Positions 9,718-20,367 of a stretch of 64,000 bases of DNA are shown piece after piece. The position numbers and the translations under genes are program-made. How positions within the stretch are numbered: position 1 is the stretch's first letter; each line of letters opens with the position of its first letter. The notes beneath the pieces are model-generated. The model saw only the letters and a list, made by a program, of their open reading frames with translations, searched no databases and was not told the origin of the DNA. This stretch comes from Neoalteromonas arenosi. Its GTDB lineage: Bacteria > Pseudomonadota > Gammaproteobacteria > Enterobacterales > Alteromonadaceae. The DNA lies in NCBI RefSeq assembly GCF_030362855.1, contig NZ_JAUCBP010000013.1:276810-340809 (forward strand), given 5' to 3'.

Positions 9718-10033
9718 GTTGCTGTTAAAGCGAATGTATCAAACACTAAATATATCAGAACCTGATAAATAAGACATAATTTGCGCATTATTCTTCTCTT
9801 GTTTCCGTTATCTTTTCTGTGCTACCTTTTATTTAGCGCTCGCCATGGCGCCCTTGCAATTTTATCCGGCGACTTATTTCATCGCCCACTGGTTAACTTG
9901 GTCATACAAGTTTACACATCCATAACAATGTTTAGGTAATTTCATAGCCTTCAACGTTGGGCAGAGCTGTTGATGCATGTATCATTCATGCATTAAACAA
10001 ACCCTACGTATTAAAGTAAGTTAAGGAATTACT
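9718..10033. promoter_or_regulatory. upstream region of ilvEDA with an inverted repeat
   Basis: This 316-bp non-coding stretch separates the divergent sensor gene and the ilvE operon. At 9973-9993 it holds ATGCATG-N7-CATGCAT, a perfect 7-bp inverted repeat that extends by a G-T and a T-A pair. No leader peptide rich in Ile, Val or Leu and no attenuator terminator was seen, unlike enterobacterial ilvGMEDA. The repeat is therefore a candidate operator. Just before ilvE there is AAGGA at good spacing. Confidence 0.35.
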
Positions 10034-10966
10034 ATGGCAAAGCAACCTGCAGAGTTTATTTGGTTTAACGGCGAGATCATGCCTTGGCAAAATGCCACCG
10101 TGCATGTAATGACGCACGCTATTCATTATGGTTCTTCAGTATTTGAAGGTATTCGTGCTTATAACACGCCAGATAAAGGCACCTGCGTTTTTCGTCTAAA
10201 TGAGCACAATCGTCGGTTGCTGGATTCAGCCAAGATTTATCGTATGACGATCCCCTATACGCTAGAACAAATTAACCAAGCCACACTTGATATCATTAGT
10301 AAAAATCAGCTGTCGTCAGCGTATATTCGTCCAATCGCTTACTACGGTGATATCGGTATGGGACTTCAAGTGCCTTTTGGTCAAGAAACTGAGCTAGCCA
10401 TCGCCGCATTCGAATGGGGCGCATATTTGGGTGAAGAAGCGCTGAAGAACGGGGTCGATGCTGGTATTTCAAGCTGGAACCGATTAGCCGCTAACACTAT
10501 GCCTACCGGCGCTAAAGCGGGTGGTAACTACTTATCGTCACAGCTGATCTCAATGGAAGCACGTCGACACGGCTATGGTGAAGGTATTGCGCTAGACGTA
10601 AATGGTTATATCAGTGAAGGTGCGGGCGAAAATATTTTCGTTATCCGAGACGGCGTTGTTTCAACTACACCTAAAACCGCTGCGATTCTACCTGGCATTA
10701 CTCGCGATACGGTCATGACTCTGTTAAGAGAAATGGGCTATGAAGTGCGTGAAGAGAATATCCCACGTGAAGCGATGTATTTGGCTGACGAGATTTTGAT
10801 GTGTGGTACCGCCGCAGAAGTTACGCCAGTGCGCAGTGTCGATGGCATTTCGGTTGGAAACGGTGGACGCGGGCCAATTACCGAGAAGGTACAAAATGCA
10901 TTCTTTGGCCTGTTTAACGGCAAAACTGAGGATAAATGGGGCTGGTTAACCCCGGTTTATGAGTAA
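10034..10966 (+). CDS. ilvE: branched-chain-amino-acid aminotransferase
   Basis: PLP-dependent fold-type IV transaminase that makes valine, leucine and isoleucine from their 2-oxo acids. 310 residues, normal length. The pyridoxal-binding lysine is K161 in PTGAKAGGNYL, and the family signatures EGIRAY, YIRPIAYYG, EGAGENIF and LPGITRD are all present. First gene of the ilvE-ilvD-ilvA operon, 13 bp before ilvD. It lacks the ilvGM acetolactate-synthase genes that precede it in E. coli, so that enzyme must be encoded elsewhere. Confidence 0.96.
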   Translation: MAKQPAEFIWFNGEIMPWQNATVHVMTHAIHYGSSVFEGIRAYNTPDKGTCVFRLNEHNRRLLDSAKIYRMTIPYTLEQINQATLDIISKNQLSSAYIRPIAYYGDIGMGLQVPFGQETELAIAAFEWGAYLGEEALKNGVDAGISSWNRLAANTMPTGAKAGGNYLSSQLISMEARRHGYGEGIALDVNGYISEGAGENIFVIRDGVVSTTPKTAAILPGITRDTVMTLLREMGYEVREENIPREAMYLADEILMCGTAAEVTPVRSVDGISVGNGGRGPITEKVQNAFFGLFNGKTEDKWGWLTPVYE

Positions 10967-10979
10967 CTAGGAGGGCGAC

Positions 10980-12839
10980 ATGCCTAAACTTCGATCAGCG
11001 ACAACTACTCAAGGTCGCAATATGGCAGGTGCTCGCGCGTTATGGCGAGCAACAGGAATGAAAGACAACGATTTTGGCAAGCCCATTATTGCTGTCGCTA
11101 ACTCGTTCACCCAATTTGTTCCCGGTCATGTACATCTAAAAGACATGGGACAACTGGTCGCTCGCAGTATCGAAGCCGCAGGTGGTGTCGCCAAAGAATT
11201 TAATACCATTGCCGTCGACGATGGCATTGCAATGGGGCATAGCGGCATGCTGTACAGCTTGCCATCCCGCGAAATCATTGCTGATGCCGTGGAGTACATG
11301 GCGAATGCCCATTGCGCTGATGCCTTAGTGTGTATCTCTAACTGCGATAAAATCACACCGGGTATGCTCATGGCAGCGATGCGCCTCAATATACCGGTAG
11401 TTTTCGTTTCAGGCGGCCCCATGGAGGCCGGCAAAACTAAGCTGTCTGATCAGATCATCAAACTGGATTTGGTCGATGCAATGGTTGCCGCGGCCGACGA
11501 TAAAGTCACGGATGCTGACAGCGATGAAATTGAGCGCTCAGCCTGTCCGACTTGTGGCTCCTGTTCAGGCATGTTTACTGCGAACTCGATGAACTGTTTG
11601 ACTGAAGCACTGGGGCTTTCTCTACCCGGAAACGGTTCCACATTGGCAACGCATAAAGACCGCGAGCAGTTATTTAAACGCGCGGGTTCGTTGATCGTCG
11701 AGCTATGTGAGCGTTGGTACAAAGACGGTGACGAAACCGCGTTGCCACGCAACATCGCCAATTTTGACGCATTTGAGAATGCCATGAGCTTGGATATCGC
11801 CATGGGTGGGTCCACCAACACCATCTTGCATTTACTGGCTGCAGCCATTGAAGGCGAGATTGCCTTTGAGATGAGTGATATTGATAGATTGTCACGCAAA
11901 GTACCCAATTTGTGCAAAGTAGCTCCTGCGACTTCGCAGTACCATATGGAAGATGTGCACCGCGCCGGCGGTGTAATGGGGATTTTAGAGCAGTTGAAAA
12001 ATGCCAAACTTCTGCACAACGATGCCAATCACGTATTGGGTAAGACCATGGCAGAGGTTATCAGCGATTGGTCTATTGTTGCAGATGAAAACCCTGCTGC
12101 TGAGATGTTTTATCGAGCCGGGCCTGCGGGTATTCGGACTACCCAAGCGTTTAGTCAAGATTGTCGCTATCCTACGGCCGACAAAGACCGTGAGACAGGC
12201 TGTATCCGCGATGTAGCGCATGCTTACAGTGCGGAAGGTGGCTTGGCAGTGCTATTCGGTAACCTTGCAGAAGATGGCTGTATCGTGAAAACTGCTGGTG
12301 TGGACGAGTCAATCTGGTCATTCACCGGCTCGGCAAAAGTTTATGAAAGCCAAGATGACGCCGTTGCTGGGATCCTCGGTGACGAAGTGAAGGCTGGTGA
12401 TGTAGTTATTATTCGCTACGAAGGGCCCAAAGGGGGCCCAGGCATGCAAGAAATGCTATATCCAACCAGCTACCTTAAGTCGAAAGGCCTAGGCAAGTCT
12501 TGTGCACTCATTACTGACGGTCGTTTCTCAGGCGGTACATCGGGCCTCTCAATTGGCCACTGCTCCCCAGAAGCTGCCAGTGGCGGTGGCTTAGCTCTAG
12601 TCGAAGATGGCGATACCATTGTGATTGATATTCCGAATCGCAGTATCAACGTCGATATTTCAGATGCTGAACTGGCTGAGCGTCGTGCAAAAATGGATGC
12701 AAGCAATAAACCATGGCAGCCCGTAGATCGAGTGCGTCCGCTTACTACATCGTTGAAAAACTTTGCATTGCTAGCCACTAGCGCCGACAAAGGTGCGGTA
12801 CGAGACGCCAAGAAACTTGATAAGTTGTTAAGTCAATGA
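10980..12839 (+). CDS. ilvD: dihydroxy-acid dehydratase
   Basis: Fe-S enzyme that dehydrates 2,3-dihydroxy-isovalerate and -methylvalerate to the 2-oxo acids used by IlvE. 619 residues, as in E. coli. The cluster ligands C122 (NCDKITPGM) and C195 ([11 protein letters not shown]) are present, as are the C-terminal signatures [12 protein letters not shown] and [13 protein letters not shown]. Preceded by AGGAGGG close to the ATG. The stop overlaps the ilvA start by four bases, so translation is probably coupled. Confidence 0.97.
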   Translation: MPKLRSATTTQGRNMAGARALWRATGMKDNDFGKPIIAVANSFTQFVPGHVHLKDMGQLVARSIEAAGGVAKEFNTIAVDDGIAMGHSGMLYSLPSREIIADAVEYMANAHCADALVCISNCDKITPGMLMAAMRLNIPVVFVSGGPMEAGKTKLSDQIIKLDLVDAMVAAADDKVTDADSDEIERSACPTCGSCSGMFTANSMNCLTEALGLSLPGNGSTLATHKDREQLFKRAGSLIVELCERWYKDGDETALPRNIANFDAFENAMSLDIAMGGSTNTILHLLAAAIEGEIAFEMSDIDRLSRKVPNLCKVAPATSQYHMEDVHRAGGVMGILEQLKNAKLLHNDANHVLGKTMAEVISDWSIVADENPAAEMFYRAGPAGIRTTQAFSQDCRYPTADKDRETGCIRDVAHAYSAEGGLAVLFGNLAEDGCIVKTAGVDESIWSFTGSAKVYESQDDAVAGILGDEVKAGDVVIIRYEGPKGGPGMQEMLYPTSYLKSKGLGKSCALITDGRFSGGTSGLSIGHCSPEAASGGGLALVEDGDTIVIDIPNRSINVDISDAELAERRAKMDASNKPWQPVDRVRPLTTSLKNFALLATSADKGAVRDAKKLDKLLSQ

Positions 12840-14377
12840 CCAAATCAAGCCCCTCTGCGCAAGAGTACTTAAAGAAAATTCTATTAGCGCCTGTCTACGA
12901 TGTGGCGCTCAATACTGATCTGAACTACATGGCACGGCTATCCCAAGAGCTCGGGAACCACATATTTCTCAAGCGCGAAGATCAACAACCGGTAAAGTCA
13001 TTTAAGTTACGCGGCGCGTACAACTGCTTGGCTCAGTTAACGGCGCCGGAAATGGCGGGTGGAGTCGTTACAGCCTCTGCGGGAAATCATGCACAAGGTG
13101 TAGCCTTTTCAGCCAATAGAAGGCAAGTCAACGCGACAATTGTTATGCCTGAGACTACACCGGACATCAAGATTGATGCTGTGAAGCGTTTTGGCGGCAA
13201 CAGTGTCCAGGTGGTATTGCACGGTATGAGTTTCGACCAAGCAAACCAACATGCGAAGCAGCTAAGCCGTGAACAAGGCATGGTATTTGTCCCGCCATTT
13301 GACCACCCGGATGTAATTGCGGGTCAAGGTACAATTGCGCGAGAGCTTCTTGAGCAGAATCCCAATTTACAACGCTTGTTTATTGCTGTTGGCGGTGGCG
13401 GGTTAGCCGCTGGTATAGCGGTCTATTTAAAACAGCTAAGGCCTGACATTCAATTAATTGGGGTTGAAGCCGAAGAGAGCGCCTGTTTACTTGCGGCCAA
13501 GGCGGCGGGTCAACCGGTCGAACTGGATAGCGTTGGCATATTTGCCGACGGTGTAGCCGTTAAAATTATGGGACAGGAAACCTTCCGCCTCTGCGATCAG
13601 CTACTCGATGATGTTGTTACGGTAAGTAATGATGAGATATGTGCTGCGATTAAAGATATTTTTGATGACACCCGCGTGATTGCAGAGCCTGCCGGCGCGT
13701 TGTCTATCGCGGCGATCCGTAAGTATTGTCAAGATAATGCTGTGGTTGATGAAAATTTGGGCGCGATTCTGTGTGGTGCCAATATCAATTTTCACACTTT
13801 GCGGTATGTGTCAGAGCGTTGTGAGTTAGGTGAGCAAAAGGAAGCGGTATTTGCGGTTAAATTGCCTGAAGAGGCAGGGGCGTTTAAACAGTTCTGTGAA
13901 CGCTTGGGCAATCGTGCCATTACCGAATTCAACTATCGTTATTCAACAGACAATGAAGCGCATGTGTTTGTTGGCATAAAGCTCAAGCACGGCCGCCAAG
14001 AATACGCAGCATTACTCGACGAATTGCAATCCGCAGATTATCAATGTTTTGACTTGTCTGACAATGAGATGGCTAAGCTCCACGTGCGGCATATGGTCGG
14101 CGGGAAACCCGCTAAAGACATAGAAGAACACATATTCTCTTTTGCATTCCCAGAGCATCCTGGTGCTCTGCTGCGCTTTCTAGATACGCTAGGAGAAAAG
14201 TGGAATATCACGCTATTTCATTATCGCAACCACGGCGCTGCAGATGGTCTTGTCTTGTGTGGGTTCGAAATTCCTCAGAACAGTAGAGATGAGTTTGACC
14301 AGCATTTGGCTGAATTAGGCTACAAATTTGAAGAGCAAAGTACTAACCCTGCATATCAGTTTTTCTTAGCCCATTAG
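12836..14377 (+). CDS. ilvA: threonine deaminase, biosynthetic, with ACT-like regulatory domains
   Basis: PLP fold-type II enzyme that converts threonine to 2-oxobutyrate, the committed step of isoleucine synthesis. 513 residues: catalytic domain 1-320 with the PLP lysine K57 in SFKLRGAY, the ASAGNHAQG loop and the glycine loop VGGGGLAAG. Two C-terminal ACT-like domains (about 325-510) would bind isoleucine and valine, which marks this as the feedback-regulated biosynthetic form. The ATG overlaps the ilvD stop as ATGA. Last gene of the operon. Confidence 0.96.
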   Translation: MTKSSPSAQEYLKKILLAPVYDVALNTDLNYMARLSQELGNHIFLKREDQQPVKSFKLRGAYNCLAQLTAPEMAGGVVTASAGNHAQGVAFSANRRQVNATIVMPETTPDIKIDAVKRFGGNSVQVVLHGMSFDQANQHAKQLSREQGMVFVPPFDHPDVIAGQGTIARELLEQNPNLQRLFIAVGGGGLAAGIAVYLKQLRPDIQLIGVEAEESACLLAAKAAGQPVELDSVGIFADGVAVKIMGQETFRLCDQLLDDVVTVSNDEICAAIKDIFDDTRVIAEPAGALSIAAIRKYCQDNAVVDENLGAILCGANINFHTLRYVSERCELGEQKEAVFAVKLPEEAGAFKQFCERLGNRAITEFNYRYSTDNEAHVFVGIKLKHGRQEYAALLDELQSADYQCFDLSDNEMAKLHVRHMVGGKPAKDIEEHIFSFAFPEHPGALLRFLDTLGEKWNITLFHYRNHGAADGLVLCGFEIPQNSRDEFDQHLAELGYKFEEQSTNPAYQFFLAH

Positions 14378-14388
14378 GCTGTTTAAGT

Positions 14389-14408
14389 GCCTGATCTTAA
14401 GACCAGGC
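14389..14408. terminator. hairpin between convergent ilvA and plsB
   Basis: GCCTGATCTTAAGACCAGGC folds into a stem of nine pairs with a single A-C mismatch. It lies 12 bp after the ilvA stop and 35 bp after the plsB stop on the other strand. Neither side has a T-run, so it is at best a weak or bidirectional terminator. Confidence 0.4.
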
Positions 14409-14442
14409 ATCACCGCTGTCTTATAGCCGTTGACACAGTTAA

Positions 14443-16887
14443 TTAGATTTCTTCGAGCTGCAGTAAATGTTGGGTAATCTCTGGCCACACCAATTGGTTG
14501 ATTTCCTCCTGAAGGGCTCGACTGCTATCTGAATGCTGTAGAGTGCCATCATCAGTTGATTCTACCAGCCCCTGTTCACGTAGGGCGGTGACTAAGCAAC
14601 TAAATACGTTCTTGTCATAAAACTCTGGCGAGCTCATGCCGTAAAGTGAGGATAAACGCTCTGCAATAGTTCGAGAGACTTTTTCTAGTTGGCCGCGTGA
14701 AATGGTTTTGGCGATTTCTAATGCGCGTAAAACTACGGCGTAACGCTGAACCGTCTCCTGCATAGCACGGCTTAATAGCCAAGCCGAATGGAAGTGCTCG
14801 GAACCGCGCTCTGGAGGCATTAGCTTGCGTCCCTTTTGGTTTAGTAATCCCTGTTCTTTTAACTGCATAATCAGGCGTTCGCAATAATCACAGGCTGACT
14901 CTGTATCCATGTACAAAAATAACTCCTTTTGCAACATAGGGTAGAGTTCAATTAGCAGGCGAAGAAGTTTAGCCTTCTCAATACCATTATTAGCAAACAC
15001 GATCGTCATGATCATGCCGGGTAAAGCAAACAAATGAAGAATATTATTGCGGTAGTAGGTTAAGGTTACTGCTTGATTCTCTTGTGGCGAGATCAGTACA
15101 CCGTATTTATCATCCACAACAGACAAACGCTTTAACTTCAAGGTGTCTTCCAGCATTTCTTCAGCGCGTTTGTCACTCAATGTCGAGTCGGCGCTAAACG
15201 GTACTTCTTGGAGCAACGCTAAATAGTCATTCATGGCTTTCACGAGTTCGGCTTTCGTCATAGTTTTTGTTTTGGATGACAACAAGCACATACTTACCAA
15301 TGCCATACCATTGACAGCCGCTGCTTTATTGATACGGAGCATGACGCGATTTGCAAGTTCGTTAACAGTGGGTGTTAACCACGATGGTTTTTTGTCCGCT
15401 GGTTGGTCTTGACTGTCACGCCATTGGGGGGCGTACTCGTCGAGGAACTGATTCAGCTGTAAAGGCTCACCGAAGTTCACGTAGCCATGACCATAGTTTT
15501 TGAGCTTGCGTACCGCTGACAGAATTTGTAGCGGTGATTCTTTTTTCTTATTCCCACCGGTCAGTTCTTTGAGGTAGCTCTTAACTTCCATCACGTGTTC
15601 ATAGCCGATATAAACTGGGACGATACTTACTGGACGTTTAACGCCTTTTAGCATCGCTTGTAATGTCATTGCCAGCATGCCGGTTTTAGGTGGGATAAGG
15701 CGGCCGGTGCGGCTGCGGCCTCCTTCAGGGTAATACTTGACCGAATAACCTTTATTAAACAGTAGTTCTAAGTATTCGCGAAAGACCGCCGTATAGAGTT
15801 TATTGCCGGCAAAACTGCGGCGTAAGAAGAATGCTCCCGCGCGGCGGAAAATCTTACCTACGGGCCAAAAGTTTAGGTTAATACCTGCAGCAATATGTGG
15901 TGTTACCATGCCTTCATGGTAGATCACGTAGGTTAGCAGTAAATAATCCATGTGACTGCGATGGCAAGGAACATAGATAATTTCATGACCATTTTGGGCT
16001 AAATCTCGGATCCGTTTGGCATGGCCAACACTGATACCGTTGTAAATTTTATTCCAAATCCGAGTCAGCACGCGGTCGCCAATGCGAATTAGCCCCTCTC
16101 GATAATCGCCGGCAATTTCATCAATGTACTTCTGTGCGCTTTGCTTGGCCTCTTCAGGTGTGACGCCCTTACTTTTAATCTCGTCTTGAATGGCCAGCTT
16201 AACGGCGTCAGAACCCAATACCGAATTATTCAGTTCACTGCGTTCCAATAGTGTAGGGCCCGTCAGTGACTGACGCTTGCGATGAAAGTGAGTATTCGCC
16301 ACGCGGATGAGCTTTTGTGCAATCTGATGGTCGCTGCCGTGCTGCTGGACCATTGAGCGCGTAGATACAGCGCGTGAAAAACTGACAAAGTTATCGCGCC
16401 CGAGGAATAACACGATGAAGAACTTGCGTAACCAGCTGGGAGACGCTTGATCGGCAATTAAATCGGCCCAACCTGGTGTACCTTTACCTGGAGCTCGGCC
16501 CCAAGTGATATACACGGGCAAGACTTGAAAATCCAAATCGGTATGAACCCGGTGCAACTGAAACATATTGGTAAATACATCAATAGTATCTGTTTGCTTG
16601 GCGGCACTTCTAAATACGGGTTTAGGGCGGCGGAGGAAAAGACTGCGAGGCAGCATCACATGATCAGTTTCAAATTTACCGGTGGGCTCGGGCAGCCCTA
16701 AACGCTTACAGACAAATTTTAACGCCAATTGATCAGTCACAGAGTCAGTCTGTAACAAATACATAATGGGTTTAGTCTTTACTAGGCCAAGCTCAGCTTC
16801 AACATCTGCAGGAATGCTTTTTGATCTTACTAGAAGTTTCACTGGCCAGTGAAAACAAGCGGATAGGCTATTGCGAAGCCAAGACAT
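14443..16887 (-). CDS. plsB: glycerol-3-phosphate 1-O-acyltransferase
   Basis: Membrane-associated enzyme that transfers an acyl group from acyl-CoA or acyl-ACP to glycerol-3-phosphate, the first step of phospholipid synthesis. 814 residues against 807 in E. coli. The acyltransferase motif HX4D is HRSHMD in VPCHRSHMDYLLL; further motifs are GAFFLRRSF, YYPEGGRSRTG and VPVYIGYEHV. It stands alone on the minus strand between ilvA and apbE. Confidence 0.95.
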   Translation of the reverse strand: MSWLRNSLSACFHWPVKLLVRSKSIPADVEAELGLVKTKPIMYLLQTDSVTDQLALKFVCKRLGLPEPTGKFETDHVMLPRSLFLRRPKPVFRSAAKQTDTIDVFTNMFQLHRVHTDLDFQVLPVYITWGRAPGKGTPGWADLIADQASPSWLRKFFIVLFLGRDNFVSFSRAVSTRSMVQQHGSDHQIAQKLIRVANTHFHRKRQSLTGPTLLERSELNNSVLGSDAVKLAIQDEIKSKGVTPEEAKQSAQKYIDEIAGDYREGLIRIGDRVLTRIWNKIYNGISVGHAKRIRDLAQNGHEIIYVPCHRSHMDYLLLTYVIYHEGMVTPHIAAGINLNFWPVGKIFRRAGAFFLRRSFAGNKLYTAVFREYLELLFNKGYSVKYYPEGGRSRTGRLIPPKTGMLAMTLQAMLKGVKRPVSIVPVYIGYEHVMEVKSYLKELTGGNKKKESPLQILSAVRKLKNYGHGYVNFGEPLQLNQFLDEYAPQWRDSQDQPADKKPSWLTPTVNELANRVMLRINKAAAVNGMALVSMCLLSSKTKTMTKAELVKAMNDYLALLQEVPFSADSTLSDKRAEEMLEDTLKLKRLSVVDDKYGVLISPQENQAVTLTYYRNNILHLFALPGMIMTIVFANNGIEKAKLLRLLIELYPMLQKELFLYMDTESACDYCERLIMQLKEQGLLNQKGRKLMPPERGSEHFHSAWLLSRAMQETVQRYAVVLRALEIAKTISRGQLEKVSRTIAERLSSLYGMSSPEFYDKNVFSCLVTALREQGLVESTDDGTLQHSDSSRALQEEINQLVWPEITQHLLQLEEI

Positions 16888-16985
16888 GCGGTATCCAAAT
16901 GATTATTTAACACCTGTTAATATTATCATGCTGCTAAAACATTTGCTTTATCTTAGATTCACTCGCATGCTGAGGAGGGTTTTTC

Positions 16986-18026
16986 TTGCGACGAATGAGA
17001 GTCATAAAAATAGTGTTACCGATTTTACACAAGCGTTTGCAGCATCTGTATGTACTTAGCTTACTATTTTTTGGCGGTGTGTGCTCGTCAGCGCTACACG
17101 CTGAAGAGGAAGGTGATTGGTACTCCGGATCGGCAGGCATTATGGGCACCAACATATACGCTGAAGTCTGGGCGCAAACGCCACAGCGTGGTCAATTGGC
17201 ATTAGATACGGTATTTGCAGAAATGCATCGTATCAATGAACTTATGAGTCCATATATTGAATCGAGCGAACTTTCATTGATCAATCGTCAGGCCGGCAGT
17301 GAAGCTGTGGTCATTTCGGCTGAAATGTTTGACTTACTGAGACGCGCTCAATGGTTTTCTGAAAATACAGCGGGCGCCTTTGACATTACATTCGCAAGTG
17401 TTGGTTACCTCTATGACTACAGACAGAAACAGCGCCCAAATGACAGGCAAATTGCGCAATTACGCAAAGCGATCGATTATCGCTTGATTGCGTTGGATGA
17501 AGAGGCGTCTAGCATACGATTTCTGCATCCGGACGTTAAAATCGATCTGGGTGGAATTGCCAAAGGGTATGCGGTAGATAATGCCGTGTCACAGCTCTAT
17601 GCATTGGGTTTTCGGCATGCCCTGGTGACAGCTGGCGGTGATACTAAGCTGCTTGGTGACAGACGAGGACGTGATTGGATTGTCGGTATTCGCGACCCAC
17701 GCAATCCTGATAGGCAGGCGGTAGTGTTGCCGTTGAGTCACACTGCAATGTCGACCTCAGGTGACTATGAACGCTACTTCGAAGAAGATGGTCAGCGTTA
17801 CCACCATATTCTATCTCCAAAGACCGGTGAGTCCGCAAAAGGCGTCCAGAGCGTCTCTATTATCAGTAACTCTGCAACAAACAACGACGCACTCTCCACC
17901 GCAGTATTTGTGTTAGGTGTCGAGCATGGCTTAACGTTAATCAATCAATGGCCAGACATTGATGCAGTGATAATGGATGCCGATCGCAAAATGCATTATT
18001 CCAACGGCTTGCTACAGCAACAGTAG
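16986..18026 (+). CDS. apbE: FAD:protein FMN transferase ApbE
   Basis: Exported flavin transferase that attaches FMN to threonine residues of redox proteins such as Nqr or Rnf subunits. 346 residues with an N-terminal hydrophobic export segment (about 18-38, ending in an Ala-rich cleavage-like site). Family motifs: IDLGGIAKGYAVD, VTAGGDTKLLG, AMSTSGDYERYF and NNDALSTAVFVLG near the Mg2+ site. The TTG at 16986 is preferred over the ATG at 16995 because AGGAGGG lies six bases before the TTG. No flavoprotein target is encoded nearby. Confidence 0.9.
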   Translation: MRRMRVIKIVLPILHKRLQHLYVLSLLFFGGVCSSALHAEEEGDWYSGSAGIMGTNIYAEVWAQTPQRGQLALDTVFAEMHRINELMSPYIESSELSLINRQAGSEAVVISAEMFDLLRRAQWFSENTAGAFDITFASVGYLYDYRQKQRPNDRQIAQLRKAIDYRLIALDEEASSIRFLHPDVKIDLGGIAKGYAVDNAVSQLYALGFRHALVTAGGDTKLLGDRRGRDWIVGIRDPRNPDRQAVVLPLSHTAMSTSGDYERYFEEDGQRYHHILSPKTGESAKGVQSVSIISNSATNNDALSTAVFVLGVEHGLTLINQWPDIDAVIMDADRKMHYSNGLLQQQ

Positions 18027-18053
18027 CAGCTACTACAACAGGAGCTGAAACCC

Positions 18054-19028
18054 ATGTTATTCAGTTTAGATGTCCTACGTGAAGCGGCAACGCGTGTACA
18101 TCAAGTCCAACCGCCTACTGCACAGTATTGTTGGCCATTATTGTCTGAATACTTGGGCAGTGAAGTCTGGGTAAAGCACGAGAATCACACCGCCACGGGT
18201 GCATTTAAAGTGCGCGGTGGGATAACCTTTATGCACTGGTTGCAAACGCATCACTCAAAGTGTCGTGGCATTATCACGGCAACCCGTGGGAACCACGGGC
18301 AAAGTCAAGCAAAGGCAGCTACAGCTGCGGGGCTTTCCGCTACGATATTGGTGCCGCAGGGCAATTCAGTAGAAAAAAACGCGGCGATGCGGGCATTTGG
18401 TGGTGAGGTTATAGAACACGGCGTCGATTTCGATGAGGCACGTGTAAAGGCTGAGCAATTAGCTGCGGAGCGAGGGCTGTTCTTAGTGCCTTCCTATCAC
18501 GACCACATAACGTTAGGCGTAGCGAGTTATGCGCTTGAGTTAATGGCAAACGTCGCGGATATCGATCGTATTTACGTCCCTATTGGTTGTGGCTCTGGGA
18601 TTTGTGGTCTACTTGCAGTGCGCGATGCAATGGGTCTTAAGACTGAAATTATAGGTGTTGTTTCAACCGCAGCGCCGGCGGCGAAGCTATCCTTTGACGC
18701 TGGAAAAATGATAAGTACTGATACGGCGAAGACCTTTGCCGATGGTATGGCTGTGAGAGTTCCTGTGGAACAAGCATTTAACTATTACTCTAAAGGCGCG
18801 AGCCGCGTTGTCAGCGTTACCGATGACGAGGTAGCCGCCGCTATTCGTTTGTATTACACAGCCACACACAATATGGCAGAGGGTGCAGGTGCTGCGCCAC
18901 TGGCCGCTGCTATGCAAGAGCGAGAACAATTAAAAGGCAAACGCGTGGCCGTAATTTTATGCGGTGGAAATATTGACACTGATTGGTTTGTTCAGGTTAT
19001 GCGCGGCGAAACCCCACAAGTAAAATAA
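18054..19028 (+). CDS. threonine/serine dehydratase-like PLP enzyme, single domain
   Basis: Fold-type II PLP enzyme of 324 residues without the ACT domains of IlvA, as in catabolic or racemase-like members. The PLP lysine is K52 in TGAFKVRGG. Also seen: ATRGNHGQSQ, the phosphate-binding loop PIGCGSGICG and the C-terminal ILCGGNID. The likely reaction is threonine or serine deamination, though hydroxyaspartate dehydratase or serine racemase activity cannot be excluded. It lies 27 bp after apbE and may be co-transcribed with it. AGGAG precedes the ATG. Confidence 0.85.
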   Translation: MLFSLDVLREAATRVHQVQPPTAQYCWPLLSEYLGSEVWVKHENHTATGAFKVRGGITFMHWLQTHHSKCRGIITATRGNHGQSQAKAATAAGLSATILVPQGNSVEKNAAMRAFGGEVIEHGVDFDEARVKAEQLAAERGLFLVPSYHDHITLGVASYALELMANVADIDRIYVPIGCGSGICGLLAVRDAMGLKTEIIGVVSTAAPAAKLSFDAGKMISTDTAKTFADGMAVRVPVEQAFNYYSKGASRVVSVTDDEVAAAIRLYYTATHNMAEGAGAAPLAAAMQEREQLKGKRVAVILCGGNIDTDWFVQVMRGETPQVK

Positions 19029-19031
19029 ACA

Positions 19032-19250
19032 CTAATAATGAGGTGGCGGTGTTTCTTCATCAGCACTGGCAATATTTGACTGTTGCAGCGTTTTGATTTT
19101 ATCGATCACAAACTTGAGCTTGCGTTCCATATCAATCATTTGCTCCTGCTGAGTGGATAATGCTTCATTTAAGCTGTCGATAGTATGCTCTTGAAACGCT
19201 AGCTTGCTCTGTAATTCATCAATTTGCGCCTGCAAATCTTGTTTAGTCAT
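19032..19250 (-). CDS. slyX: SlyX family coiled-coil protein
   Basis: 72 residues, almost all one heptad-patterned helix (QAQIDELQSKLAFQEHTI), ending in the characteristic PPPHY tail. The function of SlyX is not established. In E. coli slyX is divergent from fkpA; here a WD40 lipoprotein gene lies between it and the fkpA-like gene. Its ATG overlaps the end of that lipoprotein gene by eight bases, so the two are one operon. Confidence 0.92.
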   Translation of the reverse strand: MTKQDLQAQIDELQSKLAFQEHTIDSLNEALSTQQEQMIDMERKLKFVIDKIKTLQQSNIASADEETPPPHY

Positions 19251-20241
19251 TGTTGGGGATGCTCCATATTTCGGCTAGGCCGCTACTGCTTTCGCTTATA
19301 ATGGTGGCATTATCTAGGAATCCAACAGCGTTCACGACAGCCGTGCGCAATGGCGCATTTTCATTCGGAGCCACTCGCCACTCTTGAACTTCCAAACCCG
19401 TTTGTACATCCCACAAATTTATCCGGCGAGACGGTGATCCCGTTAACAACCACTTTCCATCAGCTGAGAAAACGGCATCAGTAAAGATTTGCTGGCGGAC
19501 AAAGATATCCAATTGACTGATCAATTCTCCCGTTTGTACATTCCATATTTTCGCGTTATTGGTACTATCTGCAGTAAATGCGTAGCGTCCCATGTCGTCC
19601 AATGCCACTTTAGTAACGCGCTGTGGATGCGAGAATGTATGAATAATTTGACCGTTATCTGTACTCCACAGATAGGCGACATAGTCGTTGCCCCCCGTTA
19701 AAGCGAAACGACCATTGGGCGAAATATCCACGCTATTGATTTTTTCTTGATGACCCAAGAATTCCAAGCGACGACCATTGCTGGGCTCGAAAAACATGGT
19801 TTTACCTGAGCTTCTGCCAACCAATATACCGCGCGCGTTATTACTCACAGCAATATCGCGAATTGCACTCTCATCTATCCGCCAAAAACCGATGGGCTCA
19901 CCAGATTCAACGCTCCATAAAGCGAATGCTTCACGATCGGATGTCACAACGTGAGATGTATCGGCGGCGATATGGATATTGGTCACCAAATTTCGACCAT
20001 CACCTTGGTGATGCCACTCATATAAACCGGTATTGGTTTCTAAATCGTAAATCTTGATACCTAGATCAACACTCGAAATAACTGCGAGAGTGCCATCGGC
20101 AGAGACATCTGCCGCCAATGCACCATCAGCACTATGCTCTAAAACCTTATCGGGGGTTGATATTGATCGACCGCAACTAGAAACTGCCGTGGTTAGCAGC
20201 GCTATTAAGCACAATCTCAACGCGTTTTTCCGGGTTATCAT
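19243..20241 (-). CDS. WD40-repeat lipoprotein
   Basis: About 332 residues from the ATG at 20241, which gives a compact lipoprotein signal (ITRKN, hydrophobic core, then AVSSC with the lipidated cysteine). The frame is open up to 20307, but the two upstream ATGs have no ribosome site and would lengthen the signal. After the cysteine come about seven WD40-type blades (for example INSVDISPNGRFALTGGNDY and LWSTDNGQIIHTF), so a single propeller anchored in a membrane, probably periplasmic. No specific role is known. It is the first gene of a pair with slyX. Confidence 0.85.
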   Translation of the reverse strand: MITRKNALRLCLIALLTTAVSSCGRSISTPDKVLEHSADGALAADVSADGTLAVISSVDLGIKIYDLETNTGLYEWHHQGDGRNLVTNIHIAADTSHVVTSDREAFALWSVESGEPIGFWRIDESAIRDIAVSNNARGILVGRSSGKTMFFEPSNGRRLEFLGHQEKINSVDISPNGRFALTGGNDYVAYLWSTDNGQIIHTFSHPQRVTKVALDDMGRYAFTADSTNNAKIWNVQTGELISQLDIFVRQQIFTDAVFSADGKWLLTGSPSRRINLWDVQTGLEVQEWRVAPNENAPLRTAVVNAVGFLDNATIISESSSGLAEIWSIPNND

Positions 20242-20367
20242 CCAGTTTATCTTCTCATGGGGTTTCGCTTTGGTCATACACAGATTACCATAGCACGTAT
20301 GCCGCATTTTATTCTTTATAAGACTTTATCTGCGCTAAATCCAAAATAATTACAGGAGACTCATTTA

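Noticed and set aside
9973..9996. A leader peptide of seven codons before ilvE.
   Set aside because: It has no branched-chain residue except one Val, no ribosome site and no terminator after it; the ATGs are part of the inverted repeat.
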